NCBI GenBank assembly: GCA_015039465.1
Contig: MU130558.1
Span: 163,700-227,699 of the forward strand
DNA length: 64,000 nt
Reading direction: 5' to 3'
From: Phlegmacium glaucopus
Lineage: Eukaryota > Basidiomycota > Agaricomycetes > Agaricales > Cortinariaceae
Below the pieces are notes generated by a model. That model was not told the origin of the DNA. It saw only the letters and a list, made by a program, of their open reading frames with translations, and did no database searches. A program made the translations under genes and the position numbers. Shown piece after piece: positions 1 through 9,936 of this stretch; the stretch's first letter is position 1; each line of letters opens with the position of its first letter.

Positions 1-260
1 AACAGCAATGTTGAACCTGCCGCCTCTTCTTTAACCTAACCACACCCCGCCCCCTTCACAGTCCTCAGCTTAGCGACGATCGCAAATGTAGAACTCGTGT
101 TAGCCCGCGTTGGCGTTTAAAAAATTTAAAAATAAAAACATCTCAATTTCGTATTCCCTTGCTATTGCAAACGGCTCATACATTGTCGTCAATCTCACCA
201 TCATAAATTCCAAAAAAAAAAAAAACATATTTTCGTTGATCGGATCCTGTTTTCTTTCAT

Positions 261-700
261 TCACTGCTGGCACTGGGTGGTGTTTCCCTTAGAAAAACTT
301 ATTTTTAGACATGTTTTGTCATTTCCAAATGATTTTTCTCATGAAAACACAAAAAGTATTTCTGAAGGAAAAATTCTAAAAATACATCAGGTGTTTCTCA
401 TGTGTTTCCCAAAGATAAATATTGTGTTTTTTTAAAGGTTTTCCTTCAGAAACAGCAGGGAAACACCTGTTCCACTCAGTGATTGGTGAAATAGGTGTTT
501 CCCTGCTGTTTCTAAAAGGAAAACCTTTAAAAAAAATAAGATTTATCTTTGGGAAACACATGAGAAACACCTGATGTATTTTTAGAAATTTTCCTTCCAA
601 AATACTTGTTGTATTTTCATGAGAAAAATTATTTGGAAATGACAAAACATGTCTAAAAATAAGTTTTTCTAAGGGAAACACCCCTCAGTGCCAGCAGTGA
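261..700. mobile_element. 440-bp foldback (MITE-like) element
   Basis: The segment is one long inverted repeat. It opens with TCACTGCTGGCACTG and closes with the complement CAGTGCCAGCAGTGA, and nearly the whole length pairs around a centre near 480. The arms differ by scattered substitutions and small indels. The minus-strand open frame inside it (376-681) is a by-product of the low-GC arms, not a gene. I could not define a clear target duplication. Non-autonomous DNA transposon is the likeliest class. Confidence 0.8.
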
Positions 701-1280
701 TTTTTACATTACACATCCAATCACTGTGCTCACCGTGAGGTTGGCTTATAGTGCTCTCTGCGATTCGTTCTGCTCAAAGTCCAACTTGGTCTGCTGATCC
801 CAGTACTTTTCTGTCCCCCACCAGATCTGATCAGATCTGATCAGAACTGCTCAGATTCCAACCAGTTCTGATCAGAATCAGAGTCTAGAATCTGATCAAA
901 TTCTAAGGGCAACTTTCTTGGATCAAAATATTATTTATTTCATTAATACTAATAGCCTATTAAAATAATTAAAAAAATCCCCAATAAGGAGGGGTTGCTG
1001 GTCTCATTGTTGTAATCTACAAATAAATAAAAAATAAGCCCCCTGTGGGGGGGGGGTTGTCATTGTTGTTGTCTTGACCTATTAAATTGAATAAAAACCC
1101 ATCATTATCATTGTAGGGGGAATAAGGACATGTACTCATTGTACAACTTAAGCAGAAGACAAAGAGTGTGGTGGTGGTGTGGGCAAAAGTGTTGGTCGTT
1201 GCCATTGGGGGGGAGTGGTCTCCCCCTAAAAAAATAAAGTAAGGTAAAATGGAGATGAATGTCTAATATTATCCAGTACA
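701..1280. other. Gene-free AT-rich spacer
   Basis: I see no gene. Positions 823-900 are a cluster of overlapping TCAGATCTGATC-like palindromic words. Positions 1040-1215 are A/T rich with G-runs. The short open frames here lack coding character. Confidence 0.5.
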
Positions 1281-1289
1281 TGCTGCAGT

Positions 1290-2032
1290 TGCTGCTGTTT
1301 ACGTGCACATGGTGCTGTTTATGTGTACATACTGCTACCTATCCGTGGATGTTGCTGCTTATGTGTACATGTTGCTGCTTATGTACACATGTTGCCGTTT
1401 ATCCGCGGATGTTGTTCCTTATGCGTACAACCTGCTGCTTATCCGCGGATGTTGTTGTTTATGTGTACATGCTACTACTTATCCGCGGATACTGCTGTGG
1501 ATGTGCACATGCTGTTGTTTATCCGCGGATGCTGCTGTTTATGTGCACATGTTACTGCTTATGTGCACATACTGCTGCTTATTCGTGGATGCTGCTGTTT
1601 ATCCGCGGATGCTGCTGTTTATGTGTACATGCTGCTGTTTATGTGCACATACTGCTGTTTATTCGTGGATGCTGCTGCTTTTGTGCATATACTGGTGCTT
1701 ATCCGCGGATGTTGTTGTTTATGTGCACATGCCGCTGCTTATGTGCACATACTGTTGCTTATTCGTGGATACTGCTGCTTTTGTGCATATGCTGTTGTTT
1801 ATCCGCGGATGCTGTTGTTTATACGTACATGCTACTACTTATGTGCACATACTGTTGCTTATCCGCGGATGTTGCTGTTTTTGTGTACATGCTGCTGTTT
1901 ATGTGCACATGTTGTCGTTTTTGCGCACATACTGTTCCTTATCCGCGGATGCTGCTGTTAATACCCATATGCTACCACTTATGTGTACATACTGCTGCTT
2001 ATCCGTGGATACTACTGTTTATGTGTACATAC
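1290..2032. repeat. 20-bp minisatellite of alternating palindromic decamers
   Basis: About 37 units of exactly 20 bp. Each unit is a TGCTGYTT-type decamer followed by a palindromic or near-palindromic decamer of one of two kinds: ATGTGCACAT/ATGTGTACAT (W) or ATCCGCGGAT/ATTCGTGGAT (C). Because 20 is not a multiple of 3 and no unit carries a stop, all three forward frames are open for 200-280 codons; these frames are a consequence of the repeat and I do not call them genes. A run of A follows at 2033-2060. Confidence 0.92.
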
Positions 2033-2060
2033 AAAAAAAAAAAAAAAAAAAAAAAAAAAA

Positions 2061-2430
2061 GAAAAGGTAACAAGAAAAGAAGAGCGTCGACAGGAGAGAA
2101 GTAGTAAGAAGGAAACTGTCGCGCATGAAGAAAGAAAAAATAACAAGATGTATCGGAGTAGGAATCCCATATTTATGACGAGAAAACATGGTCCTATCCA
2201 TCAAGTCAAGTTAAGTAAGAATGGGGGGTTGTTAGTAGTAGAGTCACCTTAAGGTCACTTAAGGAAGGAGTTCAAGCGAAAAAGACGGGAATTGACAGTT
2301 AGATAGGGATGACAGTTAACGATATCAGAACGACTTCTGAGAAGGAGATAATAGGTAGGAGTAGGAGAAGGAATTAGGGAGATTCAAGCGAAAAGACGGG
2401 AATTGACAGTTAGATAGCTCCAGAAACGAC
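2061..2430. other. Spacer with a short direct duplication
   Basis: No gene is recognised. A segment of about 35 bp built around GACGGGAATTGACAGTTAGA occurs twice in direct orientation, near 2270-2306 and 2383-2418. Confidence 0.5.
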
Positions 2431-2715
2431 ATTCGGTGGATTAGACTAGTCTAGACTAGTCTTAACCAGTCTAGACTAGTCTAAGACCAGTCTTTAAAAT
2501 AGTGGGGTTTACCGTCATTATGTCGGTTAAATAGACTGGTCTTTCTGGTCTAGTCTTAAAAATGGTGGGGTTTACCGTCATTGCTCGGTTAAATAGACTG
2601 GCCTAAGACTGGTCTAGACTACTCTAGACTAATCTAGGTTCAGACTGGTTAAAGGTTGGTCTTAGACTGGTTAAAAGACTCGTTTAGACTGGTCTTAGGT
2701 TCGTCTTAACTCAAT
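2431..2715. repeat. Palindromic AGACTAGTCT / AGACTGGTCT satellite
   Basis: The stretch consists of the palindrome AGACTAGTCT and variants (AGACTGGTCT, AGACCAGTCT) in close array. Near 2500-2610 it also holds a ~64-bp direct duplication containing TGGGGTTTACCGTCATT. No coding potential is seen. Confidence 0.75.
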
Positions 2716-2845
2716 CTAGTTCGAATCCTCTTAGTGGACTGAAATGATCTTTTTATTATATTAGTATACTATAAGTCTACCGTTACGGAACAACGGTAGT
2801 TTTAGCACATAAAACAAGTTACGCTCCCCAGACTAGTGTACTGGT

Positions 2846-3715
2846 AAAAGAAGAAGGAACAATAAAAAGATCTGTAAAATGTCAAAGTGTGAGAGAAAAG
2901 AAGAGAAGGCAGTGTACATAGTCCAATAGCAAAAATATATCGACTCCAAAGGCATGTGGTCATGTCAAAAATGTGAAAGGTCCTGAGTCAACACTTGAAA
3001 GGCGCAGCCTTGTTCCCGAGAAAATACTACTTGCCCATGATCCCACATCGCACAGCCTTGATAACACTTGACACTCTGTGAGAATAATCCTCTGCTGCTG
3101 ATTCATCTGCAATTCCTGCTTAGTCGTGATCCTCCTGGACTTCCTAAATTGTCATAAAGAGGGTGGGAAGGCTTCAGGTACCGCGTGAATGATGGTTTTG
3201 GCAGTGAATGATAAGATAAGAGGTAGATGAGTGAGGATAGGGGACTGAGTGTGATCCAGGAGTGAGGTATGGCAAGATAGATAGCTGAGGCAAAGACTTG
3301 TGGGTCCATAGCCACAACAACAATGACAAAGCCTTTGACATAATGGGAGATGTAGCTGATGCATCCATAAATGGGCCGTTCTTGAAATGATGGGCCATAG
3401 ATGCGATCAAACACGAGCTGATGACCAATGCGAATAGTAGATTGATCGCTTTGTTGTATCACTAGCCAAGGGACAAACGGATGGTAGATGTTAAGGAGCA
3501 TATCAATAGTGTAAATGATAGACAACATAGTGGAGGACATTGAGGATATGATGAGTGATGAGGATGTTAACGTTGAACAAATGATTTTGTTGACCAGGAA
3601 CGCGATTCAGGGCTGCTTCCAAAATAGGTAAGTGAATTCAAAGTCCGCTTATTTTCATGATGGCAACTTTTAAGCTTTGTTCTCACGCTACCAATCAGTA
3701 TTGGTGCACGATACC
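2846..3715 (-). mobile_element. V element copy A (3' truncated)
   Basis: This is one of six copies of the same element in the window (others at 35.1, 36.1, 41.1, 58.1 and 61.5 kb). Read on the minus strand it begins near 3715 with TATCGTGCACCAATAC and CCAATACTGATTGG, runs through a ~145-codon frame, and stops near 2846. It lacks the TATA box and roughly 450 bp of 3' sequence present in copy E. The segment 2886-2945 also differs from the other copies. Confidence 0.8.
3103..3540 (-). CDS. V-element ORF, copy A (unknown function)
   Basis: A 145-codon frame starting MSSTMLSIIYTIDML and ending SRLSRNCR. I do not recognise the family. It is rich in hydrophobic, aromatic and serine/leucine runs and has a conserved block around VAMDPQVF and PSHPLYDNLGSPGG. 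The same frame is open in copies B, C (partial), E and F, with scattered amino-acid changes and no internal stop, and is frameshifted in copy D. It lies in the 5' half of the element, upstream of the TATA box seen in copies D and E. Conservation of the frame supports coding, but the number of non-silent differences means a chance open frame in a young repeat cannot be excluded. Confidence 0.4.
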   Translation of the reverse strand: MSSTMLSIIYTIDMLLNIYHPFVPWLVIQQSDQSTIRIGHQLVFDRIYGPSFQERPIYGCISYISHYVKGFVIVVVAMDPQVFASAIYLAIPHSWITLSPLSSLIYLLSYHSLPKPSFTRYLKPSHPLYDNLGSPGGSRLSRNCR

Positions 3716-3869
3716 GACCTTTCACAATCCTTCATGATGCTTTGAACGTATTCAGCATCAATGGATTCGTTCCCTGTGAACGGACAAATCCTATACATCT
3801 CAAACCAATAGGTCTAAGACATATATACAACATCAGCCATGCTTCTCTCAAAATGAAGAGTAAAGTTGT

Positions 3870-4420
3870 GCTTAGAACTTACCCTCGCGAATGTAGATGG
3901 TCCACAAGCAACATCCAGACAGTGAAGCTCTACAACCGCAACCATGAAGGATCCTACATCTGATAAGGATAAAGAACAGTTTGCGATGTTGCTTCACCCA
4001 TAAGCCTTTAAAACCAGATGTTTGTTTGACGCCCGCCATTTTACATTCTGGAAATTCGTACCATGAATATATCAAAAAAACTCAGAGATGAACATACCTG
4101 GGCTTTTATGCTAGGATCCGTCGCATCATCTTCCTCTATCTTTTCAAGCATATCCAGCTGTGCCTGAAACAGGTCTGCCAAAGGTGACAACAATTCCATT
4201 TGACCTATGTTGAGCAATAGACACAAACCAAACTCAACCACCAAACAAAATTAGAAATTTATGAATAACTTATAAATGACATGAAACACACACCGCGTCT
4301 TCAAGAATTTTAAAACCCATAAGTTGTCCAATGACAAGAAGACGACATCCAGAACTTTCAAGTTCAGTGGATGATTGATAGTGTTGCATTGGTGAAGAAT
4401 ATACATGTATGGATTCAACT
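3870..4420 (-). pseudogene. Partial spliced gene, unknown product
   Basis: Read on the minus strand, the segment holds a coding-like exon (about 4290-4380) containing LLVIGQLMGFKILEDA. An intron starting GTGTGT (near 4290) and ending near AACATAG follows, then an exon containing LADLFQAQLDMLEKIEEDD and ending DPSIKAQ before GTATGTTC (near 4110). A further intron ends TTTCCAG. The phase at the first junction has more than one solution, and no start or stop is secure. The 5' end of V copy A lies about 160 bp past the 3' end. It appears to be a remnant of an uncharacterised gene. Confidence 0.35.
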
Positions 4421-4539
4421 CCCAACTCACCTGGTTAGAAAATAAGAATCAAAATGACCTTATGATCGTTCCTGAAGACCAGAAAGAAAGGCTGACCATC
4501 CATGCAACTTGTGCGGTAGTCGGGATTGTTTCTTCCCAG

Positions 4540-5644
4540 TGACTTTTTCTGGAGCTGCATGGAAACTATAATCCAAATTTCAAGAAATCCACATTGGAGA
4601 GTTCAAAGACTCAATTTTCACTCATCGCACCCCCCATTGACAATGTCTTTAACTCCGACTTTCAACTAGGCATCGAACACATAAAAACCCTCCAAAACAA
4701 AGTGGTTTCGACAGGACCTCAGCCGAAGTATTTTCTAATTGAAGATGGGGAACAAACGGGTATGAGATTTTCATGCCCTTTGTTTGAAAAAAGAGTGAGT
4801 CATATTCAGCTTTATTTTAGAGGAGCTAGACGTTGAAAGAAAAAAAAATGTCATGTAATTCAGGACTTTGAATATGACTGTAAGTGCATGATAATTGTAT
4901 TGACACCACTGGGTAATGACCAAGAAAACAGCTCAAGACGATGAAGACTGGTCTAACGACTATCCGATTGATACTAAATATAAACCCACATTCAAAGCAA
5001 TCATAGAAAAATGGCGTGTTACTCCCTTACCTGCGTACGACAAGAATGGAAAATTTATCAGAGTGCGAGATCAAGAAAATTATCTAAAAGGATCCTTAGT
5101 TCTCGTCTACTTTCAATTGAAGCACTACGGAATCAGAGAAAAAGACTCAAACAGCATCACATCGAACACTTTCACGGCCGTCACAACCCAAATCAAGATC
5201 CTCCAACGTGCACCAAAACGAAATGCATCACCATACAAGAGTCAACTGCTCAAAGGTCCAGTGACACTACCGACATCGCCCAGCAGACGTTCACTTCAGG
5301 TAGAAGCTGTAAAAGCATTCCACGCCGGCTCAGGCATGGAGCCTAGTGGTTCCAAAGCATCTATGGCAGGAACTGGCCCAGAAGATACCAACGGCGTCAC
5401 GACAACAATAACCAACATACCAGACGTTTTCAATCATTCCATCGCAATGATTCCTCACGTTTCGACTCAGGACACTTTGAATCTTTCTTTGCTCTCCAAA
5501 ACCAAAGGAAAGAAAAGAGCAATGGACGACAATGAAGAAGCACCGCGACCGAAGGCGAAAACACAAACACAATCACTTTATTCAAGAAAAAGAAAAAGGG
5601 AGCGAAATAGTAAGTCCATTTGTTTCTTTGGTCCTTCGTCATGA
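4540..5644 (+). CDS. Uncharacterised basidiomycete protein, spliced, 5' end unresolved
   Basis: A three-exon model fits. The first exon runs in frame to EDGEQTGMRFSCPLFEKR at 4794, where GTGAGT opens an intron closing with AATTCAG at 4863. A tiny exon 4864-4879 (DFEYD) follows. A second intron 4880-4931 (GTAAGT...AACAG) leads into QDDEDWSNDYPIDTKYKP and on to the end near 5644. Reading frame is kept across both introns. The middle holds a block around GSLVLVYFQLKHY, and the C-terminus is basic and low-complexity (KKRAMDDNEE, SRKRKRERN), suggesting a nuclear protein. Upstream, an in-frame TGA at 4540 lies directly after TTCTTCCCAG, so the true first exons are not fixed. I recall similar C-termini in basidiomycete proteins of unknown function; no activity is inferred. 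Confidence 0.45.
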
Positions 5645-7040
5645 TATCAAACTATCAATATCATCAGAACAATATTGCAGCAGAGATGATTTATTAACCA
5701 AAAAAACATGAGTAAAAAACACCAACTGCTAGTCAGAGATTGATACTTTATAGTTTTAAATGTTTCCCTTATTTATTTAAATATTATTTCTTTGAAAGAA
5801 ATAAAAGTTAAAAGTGACCCATCAGCAAGGTAATTTGTCGACGAAGTCGACCGCTAGTGACCAATAGTCTTACATAAACACTTTCCCCGATGACAGCACA
5901 TCAGTCTGTCCCAAACAATTGTGCTCAATGTCGACAATGTTGAGCTCAAGAACTGGTCTTTGCGTTGCGACTTACAGTGCTTAGATCAATGAGATATTGT
6001 GGACTGCTAATTTATTAATTATGGTCCGTGGCTATGCAATGGGTGCTATGTGTAAGCTAGTTGGGTGAGAGCACACGAAGTGTGCTTCGGACCCGAATGA
6101 CTCCAATGACGAGAAAAGGGGTTCGATATGAGACACGTGGGCGGGTGGGCCACGCTTCGGCATAAGGACCGAGGTTTCGTGTTTGTAACGTCGTAGTTGG
6201 GGTTTTCGGATCAAGAAAAGGCACTGTCACTAGTGACATGCCGAAGCTTAGGGAGAGGAGGGTGGGTAAAAAGGAAAGGAGTAATGCAGTAGGGGCTTGA
6301 CCTAGAGTTATTGTCGAGCGCTTCTATGCTAGCGAGGGTGAAGAGAGAGAGTGAAAGTGCACGTGATGCACTTCTCGTCTTCTCAAAGACCTTATTCTAT
6401 CTCTTTGCTTGTACCTTGCTTTGCTGTAGAAACGAACTTAACTAATTGATATTTTTCTAGCAGTCTTTTAGTATATAGTAATGAACCATTAGGAATATAT
6501 ATTGCAATTTTTATAGGAACCCAGACTCATGTTTTTACCCTATCCCAGCGCTGATGAAGATATTGGTAACTGACGTTGAGGGCACATCGATGACGAGCTC
6601 GGTGGGAGCTCGTCGCCAGGGACGTTGCCAAGCCATTTGTCATTGTTCATCAGCAAACTCGGGGTCAGCTTACTGGCACCGGACAGCACCATAGAACCAT
6701 AGAAAAGGTTCTTTTGTTTATAGTGCTGTCCAGTGTCATGGTAACACTATCCGGAAACGGCTCGATGCTATACAGCACTATGGAGTGCTATATAGGGCTA
6801 GGTTCATTCTTTCCGTAACTAGTTAGACTGGCCTAGATTGGGCCTAGACTAATGATATTCCAATAGCATCACAAATAACATAAGAAAATTGTTAAAAAAT
6901 TTATATTCAACTAAGTCAAAACTAAGTACTAGTTGTCTAGATATCATAATATATACTACTTATAAGTTATACTACTGTCTATCGTCATTTACAACTAAGA
7001 AGATGAAATTAGAAAATAATAAATTACGATACAGAGAGAA
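5645..7040. other. Gene-free stretch
   Basis: No gene is recognised. The octamer CTAGTGAC occurs at both ends of a 370-bp interval (near 5852 and 6229) and could be a target duplication, but no terminal repeats accompany it. Positions 6680-6800 contain repeated words such as ATAGTGCTGTCC and TACAGCACTATGG. Confidence 0.4.
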
Positions 7041-7189
7041 AGAAGGGGCCCACATGTGTCAATGCCACCACACCCCATATGCCACAGCTGTTGCCGAATG
7101 TCACAGAGCCCACTGAGACAAAAAAAAAAAGCCCCCCTGCCGTATGTCGTCGTCATTATATGTCATGGTCATCCTATGCCGTTGGTCAT

Positions 7190-7345
7190 CGTACATGTGT
7201 ATTCGCCGTTGTATGTGCATATTCATTGTTGTACAGGCATATTTATTGTTGTACAGGCCATATTTGTTGTTGTATGGGCCGTATTCATTGTTGTATAGGC
7301 CATATTCATTGTTGTATGTGCATGTTCCTTGTTGTACATGTGTGA
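7190..7345. repeat. ~20-bp minisatellite (ATTCATTGTTGTAYRGGC type)
   Basis: Seven to eight near-identical units of 20-21 bp follow one another, each containing TTGTTGTA followed by a purine-rich tail. Frames on both strands stay open through it, which explains the overlapping short frames here. Confidence 0.75.
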
Positions 7346-7380
7346 AACGGGTAGGCTGATATGGGTATTGGTAGCGTGAC

Positions 7381-7470
7381 GTGGTGACGTGGAAGGGAGG
7401 AGGTGGTGGTGGGTCGTCGTGGGGTGGTGACGTGGAAGGGAGGTGGTGGTGGTGGGTCGTCATGGGGTGG
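7381..7470. repeat. Two-copy GT-rich tandem repeat
   Basis: A ~45-bp unit containing GACGTGGAAGGGAGG followed by GGTGGTGGTGGGTCGTC occurs twice in tandem. Nothing coding is seen, and up to 7625 there is only simple sequence including a C-run near 7548-7556. Confidence 0.65.
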
Positions 7471-7625
7471 TCGTCGTTTGTTGTGGTCATTTGAAGCTAA
7501 TAAGTAAATTAGTAGAGTGAAATTTAAGATTTAAAAAAAACAAACCCACCCCCCCCTAGCGAGGGGGTAGAGCCGTTGTTAGCCGTTGTTCAATGTGGCA
7601 GGGGAAGTGGTAGTGGTGGTGTCGT

Positions 7626-8932
7626 TGATATGATTTAAATCTGCATAAGCATGGTTTTTGCAATTTTTATCTATTATTTCAGCATAAATATTAATTAATG
7701 CACCAATAACTGGCTAATACAACTGATAATAGACAAGGGAATCAGAGTCGTTTACCCTACAACTGCTGATTAGACCTATTACTGTGTGACTTAAATGCAT
7801 ATAGTTAATAAGTGTGGTCAATAGACTATCATTTGTTACACTACAAATTGCATGTCCGGATTAAAACCAATAAATCCATGAATATCCTTATAGACTTGGC
7901 ACAGGAAAAGTTAAATAAACAATATTGGGTTAGCAAATGTCATGGGGTGTGATTGTGGAACAACAGAATATTATTAATAAATATTCAGGGGAAGGTTGGT
8001 GCCCTAGCAACAGTGGAAGCAGAATAACCAAGATAGTGGAACCATGTGATTGTGTGGGAATCATGATGATTAAGGATAGGGGGAGTGCTGAACAATCATA
8101 AAGATTGTTTCCAGGCACAATAGGCACAGTTACCACCAAGAGGGGTGGAAACTACCTAAAATTAGGAACATGGGGCTAAAAATAGAACAACCCCTATGTT
8201 TCCAGGAACAATGAGTGCACATGGTGCCAGAACCAAAGTAAGGGTACCAGGAACCAGTATATCTATTTTTGGACATTATCTATTTTTAAATATCTCAAAT
8301 GTATAAAATACCTCCCAGGGTTTGTAAATAGACAGAAAATTGGATTCTTTCTTTCCCCCCCTCATTTGCAACCTAGTACAGCTCACTGTCTTAGACATTG
8401 AGCAAGAACACTTGTCTTTGAGTAGTGGACTTGAAAATAAATCAGTTTCTCAGAGTTGTTTGACTTGTTGCAATAATTGTTGAATTGTTGTAAAAGTTGT
8501 TGTTGTGTTAAAGTCATAGCAGAAGCAAGAGGGCTTCTTGTGTATGCAATTGTGTTAAAGTCATAGCAGAAGTTTGAGTCTTCTTGTGTATGCAATTGTG
8601 TTGAAGTTGTAACAAAGTCTTGGACTTTTGTGTACACAAATTGTAAATCAATCAGTAAAGTCTTAGGAATTCTTTGACTGATTGTTGGTGCAAGCCATAA
8701 ATTGCAAAACCACTTAAAAGTTTGATCATCCTTCAATTGATCCAAATTATTGTTGTTGTTGTGTGTATTAGTTGAAGTGAATTTCAAAGTCTTGGAAAGG
8801 TTATACTTTCTAGAAAACCCAACTTGCATTATTAAGATTGTATAAAGTATTGATTGAGTTATTGTTTTGAGTAGAGATTTTTATAATCTTGAAAATACAC
8901 CTTTTCTCAACAACCTCTGTGCAGTTACATCA
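7626..8932 (+). mobile_element. Solo LTR, family W, copy 1 (1307 bp)
   Basis: It starts TGATATGATTTAAATC and ends GTTACATCA, so the termini are TGAT...ATCA. A second copy at 33433-34718 is nearly identical over its whole length, which fixes the ends. A TATA-like GTATAAAATACC lies at 8301, giving plus orientation. Flanks are TCGT and TCAT, consistent with a decayed 4-bp target duplication. The 148-codon minus-strand frame at its 3' end is low-complexity and is not called. Confidence 0.75.
8302..8309 (+). promoter_or_regulatory. TATA box of LTR W1
   Basis: TATAAAAT lies about two thirds into the LTR and is followed by CCTCCCAGGG. The same sequence occurs in copy W2 near 34088. Position and motif suit the U3/R border of an LTR promoter. 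Confidence 0.45.
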
Positions 8933-9331
8933 TCATCGTCAGCAGCATTCTGACGTGGCGAAGGTGCGGTGTGGGTTGTCGTTAGTGGGTTGTCATTAGT
9001 GGGTGGGTACATTGTTGTGATATGTTGTTGTTGTTGATGTTGTTGCTGTTGTACGTCATCGTCATCCATGCCTAACTTGCCATTGTACCTGTAGATTTAA
9101 ATAAGTAGAGTATATATGTATATAAATAGAAAGTATAAAGTACTTACCCCCCCCCGCAATGAGGGGGACTACGCGTCGCTGTTGTTGTTCATGTTAGGTC
9201 GTCAGGTGGCGGTGGTGGTGGCGGTATGGAATGACGAACTTGGTGGGAACAAATTTTAGTCCCTGCGCACGGACTTTGTTTAGGGTTGGTTTATTTAACT
9301 TAACAAAAAAATATGTGATGTATCTAATGTG
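8933..9331. other. GT-rich simple-sequence spacer
   Basis: The stretch has TTGTTG runs, GTCGTTAGTGGG duplications and a C-run near 9148. No gene is seen. Confidence 0.4.
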
Positions 9332-9891
9332 TGTTACATTCCGTCACACGTTACTCCGGTCCGACTCCGTCGGAGTTGTCTCCGGTGGTCCGTACTCCGT
9401 TCCAGTACTTTCCCTTGCCTCCGGATTTACTCCTTCTATGTCCAACTCCGAGACTTCTCCGTATCATTCTGGCTCTTCCGACGATATCCCAAACACCTTA
9501 CCACATCTTCGTCACTACCACTATTTCTTTGTCATCACATTCCCACTATCAGTCAGCACACCAGCCATGGATTATTCACCCCAAGAATGCAGGACCTTTC
9601 AGGAGCAGGATGCAGCACATTATATTTATACTTTATATTTTGGTTGCAATTCCTTTTATTATTTAAGTACTTGAACTTGTATGTTTTCCAGCAGTTCAAA
9701 TATCAACATAGTTTCCTCCTCCTAGTCTTCCTCTAAGTCACTGAGGTCTTCCGTCTTATTACTTCTTCTTCCGTTCCGAAATCAGGACACCTTAGGAGCT
9801 GGGCGGCACAGCACACACGCTGAGGCCAACGTCCTTTCCGGGTACTGTTCCGGAGTAACTCCAACGTGACTTCCTTGTTTTAAACTTAACA
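9332..9891. mobile_element. Solo LTR-like element, family X, copy 1 (560 bp)
   Basis: It begins TGTTACATTCCGTCACACG and ends TTTTAAACTTAACA (TGTTA...TAACA). A second copy is found in two pieces at 50111-50586 and 45071-45178. The composition is unusual, with many TCCGACTCCG-like words. Three overlapping frames of 110-147 codons run across it with no recognisable domain and I treat them as incidental. No clean target duplication was found. Confidence 0.65.
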
Positions 9892-9905
9892 TGATGTCAT
9901 TATGG

Positions 9906-9933
<28 letters not shown>
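9906..9933. repeat. Poly-A run bordering the mirror segment
   Basis: A run of 28 A directly precedes the first base of the mirror-image segment. Confidence 0.8.

Positions 9934-9936
<3 letters not shown>

Noticed and set aside
1259..2104. Three overlapping plus-strand open frames of 200-280 codons rich in Cys, Met, Leu
   Set aside because: They are the 20-bp minisatellite read in all three frames; 20 mod 3 shifts the frame and no unit contains a stop.
5852..6236. Transposon flanked by CTAGTGAC octamers
   Set aside because: No terminal inverted repeats or LTR-type ends lie inside the octamers, so the repeat may be chance.
8383..8829. 148-codon minus-strand frame (repeated at 34169-34516)
   Set aside because: It lies within LTR W, is Asn/Gln/Thr low-complexity and is already broken up between the two near-identical copies.
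9231..9736. Overlapping frames of 111-147 codons, with a counterpart at 50080-50574
   Set aside because: They lie in element X and differ between copies; the composition reflects TCCGACTCCG repeats, not a protein.
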